DNA from: an uncultured bacterium
Lineage (GTDB): Bacteria > Actinomycetota > Coriobacteriia > Coriobacteriales > Coriobacteriaceae
Direction of reading: 5' to 3'
Length of the DNA stretch: 45,716 bases
Assembly (NCBI GenBank): GCA_905214525.1
Contig: CAJMMN010000017.1
Coordinates: 1 to 45,716, forward strand
Positions 16,053 through 24,101 of this stretch are shown here, in pieces (position 1 is the stretch's first letter; every line of letters starts with the position of its first letter). A program made the position numbers and the translations under genes. A model generated the notes under the pieces. It was not told the origin of the DNA, made no database searches, and saw only the letters and a program-made list of their open reading frames with translations.

Positions 16053-17258
16053 CTAGGCGTGGGATTTGTTGTGGGCGAGGGCTAGGCCTACGGCGGCGAT
16101 GGCGGCGGCGAAGAGCACGGTGACGCCCAGGTCGCAGGCGATGTCGCCCAGCGCGGCAGACGTCAGGTCCGAGGCAAGCGCCTTGCTGATCGCGTCGTTC
16201 ACCCAAAACGTCGGCACAAAATGCGCCACCGTCTGCACGGCTGGGCCCATCATCGAAAGCGGCATCCAGGCGCCGCCCAAAAACGTCATGAGCATGCCGA
16301 GTAAGTTACCCACACCGTTGAGCAGCTCCTCGCGAGCGCCCAGGCTCGACAGCGTAAAGCCAACGGCCAGCGGCGTGCACGCCAGGGCAAACGTTGCCGC
16401 CAGCGCCAGGCACACGCGACCCACGCCGACCTCGGCAACCGCGCTGGCAAAGCCCACGACGCCCATCATGCTCGACACGAGCCAGATGCAGACGGTGAGC
16501 ACGGCGGCGGCCGCGAACACAGCGAGCGAACGCTGGCGCTCAGAGACCGGGCTGGCATCCATGCGGCGCACGCGCTCGGGCTCGTTCATGCCCGAAAACA
16601 CCAGTCCCACCGACACGATGACCGACGAGATGATCGCGTACCCGCCAAAGTTGAAGTACGACTCGAGCGTGGTAGCAGCAGTCGAGTCGACCTTGACCTG
16701 CTCGATCTGGACCTCCGCGCGCTTTGCGGCCGCGTGCTCGGCGGCCCTTGCGACGTCACCGTTGGAGGCAGCGGGTTCAAGCGCCGCCGCAGCGCCCGCG
16801 AGCGAGATCCAGCGCGAGGCCTCGGCGGACGAAAGCGCCGCCGCCATGGTGCCGGAACCATAGGTCACGTCGAGCTTGGGCAGGGCCTCCCCCGCACGGG
16901 CGGCTGCAACAAGATCGTCCTCAAACCCCTCCGGGATAAAGAACACGCAATCGGCACTGCCCTTGGCGCTGTTGCTCTTGGAGAGCGCGTCGGCAAGGTC
17001 GTATGTGTCGTCGCCGACGCCCGTGACCAGGTCAAAGCGTGAGCCCAGGTGCTTGGTAAGCGCCCGCGAAAGGTCGCTATTGTCGCGGTCGACCACGATC
17101 ACGTTGGTGTCGTAGGGCTTGTACTCGGTAAGCTGCGACGAGTTCCAGCTCACCGAAGCCGCGATGAATACGCCCATGAGCGAGATGAACACCGTATAGA
17201 TGAGCAGGTAGAACGGGTGCGCCAGCGCCATGCGAAGCGCGGTCTTAAAGGTGCTCAT
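16053..17258 (-). CDS. ABC-2 type transporter permease (second)
   Basis: 401 residues: a TM helix about 18-37, an extracytoplasmic domain to about 200, then five or six TM helices to the end, the layout of ABC-2 (YhgE/YhaP-like) exporters. A conserved turn (GGAWMPLSMM) occurs between the later helices. The ATG at 17258 follows aaggag by about 6 bases and lies 14 bp inside the end of the preceding permease gene, so translation is coupled. With the other permease and the ATPase it should form one exporter; the substrate is unknown. Confidence 0.85.
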   Translation of the reverse strand: MSTFKTALRMALAHPFYLLIYTVFISLMGVFIAASVSWNSSQLTEYKPYDTNVIVVDRDNSDLSRALTKHLGSRFDLVTGVGDDTYDLADALSKSNSAKGSADCVFFIPEGFEDDLVAAARAGEALPKLDVTYGSGTMAAALSSAEASRWISLAGAAAALEPAASNGDVARAAEHAAAKRAEVQIEQVKVDSTAATTLESYFNFGGYAIISSVIVSVGLVFSGMNEPERVRRMDASPVSERQRSLAVFAAAAVLTVCIWLVSSMMGVVGFASAVAEVGVGRVCLALAATFALACTPLAVGFTLSSLGAREELLNGVGNLLGMLMTFLGGAWMPLSMMGPAVQTVAHFVPTFWVNDAISKALASDLTSAALGDIACDLGVTVLFAAAIAAVGLALAHNKSHA

Positions 17259-18432
17259 AGCGGCTCCTTCCAAAGATCAGCGTAGCGGCGGCGACAAACA
17301 CCAGGGCCATCAGGACGAGCGCGCCGGCGCGAACAGCGAAGGGCCCCAGGTCCTCAAAGAAATACAGGCGATTGAACATGTCGCAGATGAGCTTGACGGG
17401 GTTGAGCCAGCACTCGACCGGACAAGCGCGGGCGACGTCGTCGGCAAGCGCCATCGCCGGCTCGCCGTAGAGGCCGGCGAACAGGGCGCACGTGGTGGCA
17501 AAGCCCGTGAGGATGCCCGACTTGGATGCCTTGCCGCCCTTAACGGGAAGCGTGCCCACAAAAAACCCCAGGCCCGTGGCGGCAAGCGCGGATGCAGCCC
17601 CGCCCAGCAGGCACAACCCCTCGCGCCCGCCAAAGTCGACGCCCACGACCAGGCGCACGTAGCCGATCGCAACCGCCATCGATGCAAAGGAAACCAGCCA
17701 CGAGCCGACAAAAATGCCGGCCAGCGACGCCGTCTTGGAAAGACCGCCCACGCAGCGGCGCGCGCCGAGGCCGGACAGATTGGGCTGCAAATCGACGACG
17801 CTCAAGGCGGCAAACTCGGCAGACATCATCGCGACCAGGCCAAAAAGCGCGTAATAGTAGATGACCGTGCCATCGGGCGTGGCACGAGTCAGGCTCACGC
17901 GGCGGGTTCCGCCCTCGAGCGACAGGGCGCGCGCAACCGCCGCCGGATCGGCGAGCGCCGCCGGGTTGTCCTGGGCAATCTGGGACATGAGCTCGGCATT
18001 TTGCGTATACGAGCTTGCCACCGTTTCAAGGATGCTGCGGTCGGTAAGCACCGACGAGGCGCGCGAGCTGTCGTAACTCGATAGCAGCGTGAGCCTGGGC
18101 GTGCCCGCGGCATCAACCGTATAGATGCCCGCGACCTCGCCGGCCTTGAGCGCTTTGCGCGCGGCAGCCAAGTCTTCGTACTCGCTCACATCGAGCAGCT
18201 GATCGTCGCCTGCCTTGGCAAGCGAAGCCGCCACATCCTTAAAGGTCGAGGCATCCCAGGCCTCGTCCGCCACGACGGCAACCGGCACCGGGTCGACCGT
18301 GCCGTCGGAGCTGAGGTTCGCAAACATAAACATGAACATCGTGGAAAGCGCGATAGGAAAGAGAGCGCCCCAGACCCACGTGCTCGGCCGGCGCAGCAGC
18401 GTCTTGACCGTGGTGATGATGGTGTTGAACAT
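17245..18432 (-). CDS. ABC-2 type transporter permease (first)
   Basis: 395 residues with the same architecture as the next gene: TM helix about 18-40, extracytoplasmic domain about 41-190, and six C-terminal TM helices. The first hydrophobic stretch (ALSTMFMFMFANLSSDG) and the domain that follows are typical of bacteriocin or lipid-type ABC-2 exporters. It starts 9 bp after the ATPase gene with agggggc upstream and overlaps the second permease. The two permeases are distant paralogues and probably heterodimerise. Confidence 0.85.
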   Translation of the reverse strand: MFNTIITTVKTLLRRPSTWVWGALFPIALSTMFMFMFANLSSDGTVDPVPVAVVADEAWDASTFKDVAASLAKAGDDQLLDVSEYEDLAAARKALKAGEVAGIYTVDAAGTPRLTLLSSYDSSRASSVLTDRSILETVASSYTQNAELMSQIAQDNPAALADPAAVARALSLEGGTRRVSLTRATPDGTVIYYYALFGLVAMMSAEFAALSVVDLQPNLSGLGARRCVGGLSKTASLAGIFVGSWLVSFASMAVAIGYVRLVVGVDFGGREGLCLLGGAASALAATGLGFFVGTLPVKGGKASKSGILTGFATTCALFAGLYGEPAMALADDVARACPVECWLNPVKLICDMFNRLYFFEDLGPFAVRAGALVLMALVFVAAATLIFGRSRYEHL

Positions 18433-18441
18433 GGCCGCCCC

Positions 18442-19380
18442 CTAGTCGCGCAGCTCGCGGCCGGTGATCTCGAGGAACACGTCGTTGAGGGTCGGCGGTT
18501 CGGAATAGATGCGGCCGAGCGGCACGTCATGCGAGCGCAGCGCATCGAGAATGTCCGTCAGGTTGTGCGGGCTCGCTTCGCACGAAAACGTGAGCTGTCC
18601 CGCCGTTGCCGAAAGGTCCAGAACGTGCGGCAGGCTTGCGACGGCACCGAGCGCCGCACTCGGAACCTCGCCGACCTCGATTACAATCTTCTCGCCCATC
18701 TGAATCATGCGCTTGAGCTCGTCGTTAGTGCCCTGCGCCAGCACGCGGCCGCCGTCCATGATCATAATGCGGCTGCAGATCTGCTCGACTTCCTCCATGT
18801 AATGGCTGGTATACACCACCGTGGCGCCCTCGTCGCGCAGGCGGCAGATGCCCTCCAGGATGGCGTTGCGGCTTTGCGGGTCGACCGCCACCGTGGGTTC
18901 GTCAAAAAAGATGAGCTCGGGCTTGTGCGCGATGCCGCAGGCAATGTTGAGACGACGCGTCAGGCCGCCCGAGAGCTTGCCGGGGCGGAACTTGGTAAAG
19001 TCGCCCAGGCCGACAAAGTCGATCGCCTCGTCCACCAGCGCGCGGCGGCGCTTGCGGTCGTTGACGTAGAGACTGCAGAAATAGTCGATGTTCTCGCGCA
19101 CGGTGAGCTCGTCGAACACCGCCACCTGCTGCGGCACCACACCGATGCGGCGCTTGAGGTCGTAGCGGGCGGGCGTCATGCGCTCGCCGAACAGCTCGAT
19201 GGTGCCCTTGTCGTAGGCGAGCAGCTGCAGGATGCAGTTGATGGACGTGGTCTTGCCCGAGCCGTTGGGGCCCAGCAGGCCAAAAATCTCGCCGGGGGCG
19301 ATGTTCAGGTTAAAGTGGTCGAGCGCAATAAGATCGTCGTAGCGCTTGACGAGGTTTTCGACGTGGACGATGTCTGTCAT
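18442..19380 (-). CDS. ABC-2 transporter ATPase (CcmA/DrrA type)
   Basis: 312 residues. Walker A GPNGSGKT at 37-44, Q-loop VVPQQ, signature LSGGLTRR at 136-143, Walker B IFFDEPT with Asp160 and Glu161, and switch His in YTSHYMEE. An extra C-terminal domain about 220-312 is seen in DrrA-type ATPases. First gene of the exporter operon, divergent from the sensor kinase-regulator genes, which are likely to control it. No specific operator was recognised in 19381-19567. Confidence 0.9.
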   Translation of the reverse strand: MTDIVHVENLVKRYDDLIALDHFNLNIAPGEIFGLLGPNGSGKTTSINCILQLLAYDKGTIELFGERMTPARYDLKRRIGVVPQQVAVFDELTVRENIDYFCSLYVNDRKRRRALVDEAIDFVGLGDFTKFRPGKLSGGLTRRLNIACGIAHKPELIFFDEPTVAVDPQSRNAILEGICRLRDEGATVVYTSHYMEEVEQICSRIMIMDGGRVLAQGTNDELKRMIQMGEKIVIEVGEVPSAALGAVASLPHVLDLSATAGQLTFSCEASPHNLTDILDALRSHDVPLGRIYSEPPTLNDVFLEITGRELRD

Positions 19381-19567
19381 GAGGCGGCCCTTCTGTTGAT
19401 TGCGGCCCGGTACGATTGCATCATCGCAGGAGCGGGCGGCGCGCGCCAGTGAGCTTTGTCACGAGTGCGAGGGTCTTGGTCGTGCGGCCTGCCGACGCCC
19501 CCGCTTTGCCACGCGGGAGGAATGTCACGGTTGCGCAGGCGGCCCCTCCACCATGCGCGGCTTCGCG

Positions 19568-19579
19568 TACAATACCCGT
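19568..19579 (+). promoter_or_regulatory. -10 element giving a probable leaderless transcript
   Basis: TACAAT at 19568-19573 lies six bases before the ATG of the kinase gene, so transcription would begin at or within a base or two of the start codon. There is no Shine-Dalgarno sequence. No good -35 box is visible. Confidence 0.5.
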
Positions 19580-20725
19580 ATGAACAGGCTTTTCGACAAA
19601 TTGATCGTGCTGGCGTGCTGTATTGCGGCCGCCATGGGTCTTGCTGTGAACGCTCACCTGGTCGCGGCGTTTTGCCTTGGCGTTATTGCCACCTCGCTGG
19701 CCGAGGTCGCACGGGGGAACCGCGCCCGCCGTGCGAGCGAGGCCGCGAGCTACGTTTACGTCATCGCGGCTGTCTTCGTGCCGCCGTTTGTGCCGTTTGC
19801 GCCTCTCGCCCTCTATGACATCGCGCGGCGCGTGCGCCGTGAGCACGCCTGGATCGCGCTGGGCATTGGCGTCGTCTTTGTCTTTGCGCTCGTCGCGGAC
19901 CTTCGCACCGACGCGCTCACCGCCCGAACGCTCCTGCTGACCGCCATCCTTTCGGTTGCCGCCACCTTGCTATCGCTACGTACCGCCCAGTTAGAGCGCG
20001 AGCAGCAGCGCATGCGCCGTACCCGAGACGAGCTGCAGGAACGAGCCCTCGCGCTCGAGGCGCGCAACCGCGACCTTGCCGACCGCCAGGACTACGAAGT
20101 CGAGCTCGCGACACTCGCCGAACGCGCCCGCATCGCGCGCGAAATCCACGATAACGTGGGCCACCAGCTCACGCGCGCCTCACTGCAAGCCGAAGCCTTG
20201 CGCGTAGTCCACGCCGACGAGCCCGGCGTCGCCGGCGATTTCGCCGACGTCAAGCACACCGTTGACGAGGCGCTCCAACTTGTGCGCGCCAGCGTCCACG
20301 CGCTCAACGACAACGCCGTCGACCTTTCCGTGCAGCTCGAACGCATTGTTGAAGGCGCGCGCTCGGACGGCGGCCCCCAGATTGAGCTTGAAGTTATGAC
20401 CGAACATGCGCCCGCAAACGTCGCGAACTGCTTTGCGGCGGTCCTGCGCGAGGCGCTCTCCAACACCATGCGCCACGCCCATGCCAAAACCATTACCGTG
20501 CGGTGCATGGAGCATCCGTCGTTTTACCAGCTCATCGTTACCGATGATGGCACGGGCGGGGTCCAAGCAAGCGGCCGCGGCGCCGCGGAGGGCATGGGGC
20601 TCGGCTCCATGCGCGAGCGCGTCGAGGCGCTTGGCGGCACCTTCACCGCCGGCCCGCGTGCCGGCGCCGGCGGCTGGCGCGTGTTTGCCACCGTTCCCAA
20701 ACAGCAAGGAGATGATGGCCGATGA
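19580..20725 (+). CDS. Sensor histidine kinase, HisKA_3 (NarL/DesK) type
   Basis: 381 residues from ATG 19580. The N-terminal half has about five hydrophobic segments (1-125) with short loops, so it probably senses within the membrane as DesK/LiaS-like kinases do. A coiled linker about 130-175 leads to HisKA_3 (RIAREIHDNVGHQLT; phospho-acceptor about His190) and an HATPase_c domain with N-box REALSNTMRHA and G-boxes (DDGTGG, GMGLGSMRERV). It overlaps the response regulator by four bases (ATGA). The open frame extends to 19400 but that part is Cys/Arg-rich and not protein-like. Divergent from the ABC-2 operon, its probable target. Confidence 0.9.
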   Translation: MNRLFDKLIVLACCIAAAMGLAVNAHLVAAFCLGVIATSLAEVARGNRARRASEAASYVYVIAAVFVPPFVPFAPLALYDIARRVRREHAWIALGIGVVFVFALVADLRTDALTARTLLLTAILSVAATLLSLRTAQLEREQQRMRRTRDELQERALALEARNRDLADRQDYEVELATLAERARIAREIHDNVGHQLTRASLQAEALRVVHADEPGVAGDFADVKHTVDEALQLVRASVHALNDNAVDLSVQLERIVEGARSDGGPQIELEVMTEHAPANVANCFAAVLREALSNTMRHAHAKTITVRCMEHPSFYQLIVTDDGTGGVQASGRGAAEGMGLGSMRERVEALGGTFTAGPRAGAGGWRVFATVPKQQGDDGR

Positions 20726-21351
20726 GGCTCATCGTTGTCGACGACGACCGCCTAGTGGTCGATTCGCTCAAGATTATCCTGGGCGCCCAGCCGCAGATCG
20801 AAGTGGTGGGCACCGGTGCCAACGGCAACGACGCAGTGGCGCTCTACGCTGAGCACTCACCCGACATCGCACTGCTCGACATTCAGATGCCGGGACGCGA
20901 CGGCCTATCGGCGGCGCGCGAGATCCTCGAGCGCGATCCTGCGGCGCTCGTGGTGTTCCTGACGACATTCTCGGATGACGAGTACATTGTGTCGGCGCTC
21001 AAGCTGGGCGCCCGCGGCTACCTGATTAAAACCGATATCGCCGCCATTCCTCCGGCGTTGGCGCAGGTCATGGACGGCAAACGCGTGCTCGAGGGCAAGG
21101 CGATCGAGGATATCGATTTTGACGGAACGGACGTCGAGGCGAGCACGCCCCGCCGGCCCGCGGCCTTTGCCGGCCTGACCGACCGCGAGTTCGAAGTCGC
21201 AGAGCTCATCGCCCGCGGCCTCGACAATAAGGAGATTGCCGCCACCGCCTATATGGGCGAAGGCACCGTACGCAACCACATCAGTTCAATCCTTGCCAAA
21301 ATGGGCCTGCGCAACCGCACCCAAATCGCCATCGCCTACCTGCGAGGGTAG
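20722..21351 (+). CDS. LuxR/NarL-family response regulator
   Basis: 209 residues. Receiver domain 1-120 with acidic pocket VVDDD (Asp7-9), phospho-acceptor Asp53 in LLDIQMPG, Thr in LTTFSDD and Lys in LIKTD. A LuxR-type helix-turn-helix occupies about 145-209 (LTDREFEVAELIARGLDNKE, VRNHISSILAKMGLRNRTQ). Start by ATGA overlap with the kinase gene. It should bind DNA on phosphorylation by its partner and probably regulates the divergent exporter. Confidence 0.93.
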   Translation: MRLIVVDDDRLVVDSLKIILGAQPQIEVVGTGANGNDAVALYAEHSPDIALLDIQMPGRDGLSAAREILERDPAALVVFLTTFSDDEYIVSALKLGARGYLIKTDIAAIPPALAQVMDGKRVLEGKAIEDIDFDGTDVEASTPRRPAAFAGLTDREFEVAELIARGLDNKEIAATAYMGEGTVRNHISSILAKMGLRNRTQIAIAYLRG

Positions 21352-21370
21352 TTGCCCGACGACCAACCGC

Positions 21371-21426
21371 ACCGGCATAGCAAAATGGCTGTTACCGATA
21401 TGGTGCCATTTCAAAACTATGCCGGT
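21371..21426. repeat. Hairpin after the response-regulator gene
   Basis: accggcatagcaaaatggc (21371-21389) pairs imperfectly with gccatttcaaaactatgccggt (21405-21426), with a bulge. The 3' arm overlaps the left arm of the next palindromic element, so three copies of the accggcatag segment (one inverted) occur within 200 bp. It may end the two-component transcript. Confidence 0.6.
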
Positions 21427-21565
21427 TTACTACGATGAATCGCCAGCCTTCGACCACGGCAAATTGCGCGCTTACAAAACCGCAGGTAGAACGCTTGCAA
21501 TATTTAGAAAAATGCAGTCATGGTCGGGAATGTCGAATTCATCGTAGTAAACCGGCATAGTTTTG
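21412..21565 (-). repeat. Palindromic element with perfect 29-bp arms, orientation minus
   Basis: 21412-21440 and 21537-21565 are perfect reverse complements; each contains tactacg or its complement. Read on the minus strand, the 96-base interior includes cccgaccat, then cgttctacctgcggttttg, then gtggtcgaagg. The same ordered blocks occur in the neighbouring element at 21658-21815, read on the plus strand. An inner stem can form between the gaccat and tggtc segments. No reading frame is credible. Confidence 0.75.
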
Positions 21566-21657
21566 TCGGGCGGCCCTGCGCGAGTGCCTCCGCAAGCCTT
21601 GCGGGACCAAAATGATCCGTTTTCCTCCGTCCCCAAGGGATCAGCCGGAACCGCTCG

Positions 21658-21815
21658 CCACGAAACCTGCCCATCTACTACGTTTGACTCGATGCCCCCG
21701 ACCATACCCGCTTTTCATGCAAAATCGCAGACGTTCTACCTGCAGTTTTGCTTTTGCATTTTTCGCCATGGTTGAGGGTAGCGGCTTAAACGTAGTAGAT
21801 GGGCCCATTTCGTGG
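21658..21815 (+). repeat. Palindromic element related to the previous one, opposite orientation
   Basis: Arms 21658-21685 and 21788-21815 are reverse complements with three adjacent mismatches. The interior carries cccgaccat, cgttctacctgcagttttg and atggttgaggg in the same order as the element at 21412-21565 read on the other strand. The arms share tactacg with that element but differ elsewhere, each copy remaining self-complementary. The rest of the gene-free stretch 21352-21941 holds only the hairpins listed. Confidence 0.75.
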
Positions 21816-21875
21816 CAGGCGGGTCATTTTCGGGCTGGACGGGTCGCGTGGCGGCCCACCCGCGCGTTCACGCGC

Positions 21876-21909
21876 GGGGCCGGCGGGGCATTTTTGCCCC
21901 GCCGGCCCC
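21876..21909. terminator. Very stable hairpin downstream of the hydrogenase operon
   Basis: A perfect 14-bp GC stem (21876-21889 with 21896-21909) has an A/T loop. It lies 33 bp beyond the last gene of the minus-strand hydrogenase operon. No T tract follows on the minus strand, so it could act as a terminator or a 3' stabiliser. Confidence 0.6.
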
Positions 21910-21941
21910 TATTCCAGCGCTATACCAGCCCCATTCCAGCG

Positions 21942-22283
21942 CTACTCCGGCTTGGTTTCTACTGTGGGAGTCTTATCCGCCGCGACTGGAGTGCGCGCGG
22001 TGTCCATAGTCAGGCAGTGCTTGGGGCAGCTTTCGATGCACTCGCCGCACACCACGCAGGCGTACGGGTCAATCGACCAGGTACCGCCCTTGCGATCGAC
22101 CGCGAGCGCGCCCGCCGGGCAGCGACGCGCGCACATGCCGCAGCAGATGCACACGTCCATGTCGTTGACGATGTGCCCACGCAGGCGCTCGGGTGCCACG
22201 AGCTTCTCCTGCGGATAGCACACCGTTACCGGCTGCTTGACCATAGAACCCAAGGCCGTCTTGGCAAATGTCAGTAAACTCAT
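21942..22283 (-). CDS. echF: Two-cluster ferredoxin subunit of group 4 hydrogenase (EchF/NuoI-like)
   Basis: 113 residues. Two [4Fe-4S] motifs: Cys45, 48, 51, 55 (CICCGMCARRCP) and Cys76, 79, 82, 86 (CVVCGECIESCP). Length and spacing match the polyferredoxin subunit (EchF, HycF, NuoI) that passes electrons from soluble ferredoxin to the small subunit. The last 20 residues are polar. Last gene of the operon, 7 bp after the large-subunit gene. Confidence 0.88.
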   Translation of the reverse strand: MSLLTFAKTALGSMVKQPVTVCYPQEKLVAPERLRGHIVNDMDVCICCGMCARRCPAGALAVDRKGGTWSIDPYACVVCGECIESCPKHCLTMDTARTPVAADKTPTVETKPE

Positions 22284-22290
22284 GCCGCGC

Positions 22291-23379
22291 CTACCTTTCC
22301 GTGCAGCTAATGCAGGGGTCGATGGTCAGGATAATCATGGGCACGTTAGCGATGAGCACACCCTGCAGCGCATGTGTCAGACCCGCCAGGTTCTGCGACG
22401 TCGGCGTGCGCACGCGAAAACGGTCCAGGTTCTTGGTGCCGTTGCCGCGCACATAGTAGTACGCCTCACCGCGCGGCTGCTCAATCACAACCTCGCCGCG
22501 CGCGCCGTCGGCCGGCGTAAGCTTGGTGCGCCCGCCGATGCCGTCGTGTGGAATCTTACCGACAAGCTCCTTGATGATATCCATGGCCTGCGTGACCTCG
22601 GCGCAACGCACCTGGCAGCGGGCATAGCAGTCGCCGTCGGTCGCCACGATGGGCTCAAACGCGGCCAGATCCGCATAGGCGCCGTCGCCAAACATGCGCA
22701 CGTCGTAATCCACGCCCGAGGCGCGCCCAAACGGACCGACCATCGAAAGCTCCAGCGCGTCTTTCTTGCTGATCACGCCCACGCCATGCAGACGCTCGCC
22801 ACAGCTGTCGTCGTCCAAAAACGTATGCACCAGGGCCTCGTAGTCGGGGCACATGGCGTCGAGCGTCTGGACAATGCCGGCCAGCTCGGAGTCCTCAATG
22901 TCGTGCTTAAGGCCGCCGATCTCGTTGATCGACAGAATCACGCGCCCGCCGCACGTGCTCTCAAAGATCTTGAGAATCTGCTCGCGCAGGGTCCACGACC
23001 GATAGAACAGCGCCTCAAAACCAAAGGCGTCGGCGAGCAGGCCCAGCCACAGCAGATGCGAGTGGATGCGCGAAAGCTCGTGCAGAATGGTGCGGATATA
23101 CTGCACGCGGCCGGGCACCTCAATGTCGAGCATACGCTCGCAGGCGCTGGCATAGCCGTAGCTGTGACCCACGGCGCAAATGCCGCAGATGCGCTCGGCG
23201 ATGTAGCCAAACTGATGCATATCGCGCTTTTCGGTGAGCTTCTCGAGTCCGCGGTGCACAAAGCCGATCTGCGGAATTGCCTCGATGACGCGGTCGTCCT
23301 CGATCACCAGGTCCAGATGAAGCGGCTCGGGCAGCACCGGGTGCTGCGGGCCAAACGGAATAACGGAGCGATGTGCCAT
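22291..23379 (-). CDS. echE: [NiFe]-hydrogenase large subunit, group 4 (EchE-like)
   Basis: 362 residues, homologous to NuoD and hydrogenase large subunits. Both nickel-binding CxxC motifs are intact: Cys65 and Cys68 in RICGICAVGHS, and Cys356 and Cys359 in DPCISC. This separates it from complex I NuoD, which has lost them, and supports real H2 chemistry. The protein ends three residues after the last Cys (TER), so it lacks the C-terminal peptide that maturation endopeptidases remove in most [NiFe] hydrogenases. The NuoC-like domain is a separate upstream gene, as in Ech and unlike HycE. Gaps of 5 and 7 bp to its neighbours indicate one transcript. Confidence 0.92.
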   Translation of the reverse strand: MAHRSVIPFGPQHPVLPEPLHLDLVIEDDRVIEAIPQIGFVHRGLEKLTEKRDMHQFGYIAERICGICAVGHSYGYASACERMLDIEVPGRVQYIRTILHELSRIHSHLLWLGLLADAFGFEALFYRSWTLREQILKIFESTCGGRVILSINEIGGLKHDIEDSELAGIVQTLDAMCPDYEALVHTFLDDDSCGERLHGVGVISKKDALELSMVGPFGRASGVDYDVRMFGDGAYADLAAFEPIVATDGDCYARCQVRCAEVTQAMDIIKELVGKIPHDGIGGRTKLTPADGARGEVVIEQPRGEAYYYVRGNGTKNLDRFRVRTPTSQNLAGLTHALQGVLIANVPMIILTIDPCISCTER

Positions 23380-23384
23380 GGGCC

Positions 23385-24101
23385 TTACGCCTCCTTTTTC
23401 TGCTTGTCGCGGGCGGCCTTGGCGGCAAGCGCCGCACGGACCTTGGCCGCTTTCTCGGGATCCATGGCGGCGAGCTTTGCCTCTATCTCGGCAACCTTGA
23501 GTGCGGCCTTCGCAGCAGCCTCATCGTGCTGAGCATCGGAGCCGGCAGCCGCAGCGGGCTGAGCAGCGACGCCCGCGGCATCGCCGGCGCTCGCAGCGCC
23601 CTCCCCTGAAGCAGCCGCAGCCGCGGCGGCCTTCTCGGCCGCGGCCTTGCGCGCCTTGGCCTCGGCAGCGGCACGGACCTTCATGGCTTTCTCTCGCGCA
23701 GCCTTCACCTCGGGCGTGATAACGCTCATGGGTTCAGCGGTCGAGACCTGGTAGAAAAAGCCCTTAAAGTCGATCTGCATATCGGTAATGGCAAGACCAA
23801 ACAGGTCATGCGCCTCGTTCTCAAACGGAAATACCGCCGGATAGTACGAGCTGATGGACGGAATCTCCTGGTACTGGTCGATACCCTCGACCACCAGGTT
23901 CTCAATCGCATAGTTTCCGTCCCGCGCGATCTGCTCTTGCGCAGCACGGACGTTGATAAACGTATAGACCAAGCGATACGATCCGTCGTCCACACAGCGC
24001 TCGGCGTGCATTTGCACAAAGCGCGCGCCGGCACCCTTGAGCGTCTGCACATGCGCCAGGAGCTCGTCGATCCCGACGGTGGTATAAATTGCCTTTTGCA
24101 T
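23385..24101 (-). CDS. echD: NuoC/EchD-like hydrogenase subunit with Ala-rich tail
   Basis: 238 residues. About 1-120 is a NuoC/30-kDa-subunit-like domain (NYAIENLVVEGIDQYQEIPS, then the block YYPAVFPFENEAHDLFGL, typical of the family's E-R-E-x-x-D-x-x-G motif in weaker form). Residues about 130-238 are a charged, Ala/Lys/Glu-rich stretch, probably helical, not found in ordinary EchD and twice the usual length. It bridges the small and large subunits in the peripheral arm. Its ATG overlaps the stop of the small-subunit gene by one base (TAATG). Confidence 0.82.
   Translation of the reverse strand: MQKAIYTTVGIDELLAHVQTLKGAGARFVQMHAERCVDDGSYRLVYTFINVRAAQEQIARDGNYAIENLVVEGIDQYQEIPSISSYYPAVFPFENEAHDLFGLAITDMQIDFKGFFYQVSTAEPMSVITPEVKAAREKAMKVRAAAEAKARKAAAEKAAAAAAASGEGAASAGDAAGVAAQPAAAAGSDAQHDEAAAKAALKVAEIEAKLAAMDPEKAAKVRAALAAKAARDKQKKEA

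Noticed and set aside
19400..19579. 60-residue N-terminal extension of the sensor kinase
   Set aside because: The extension is Cys/Arg-rich, has no ribosome site, and contains the promoter -10 element next to the internal ATG.
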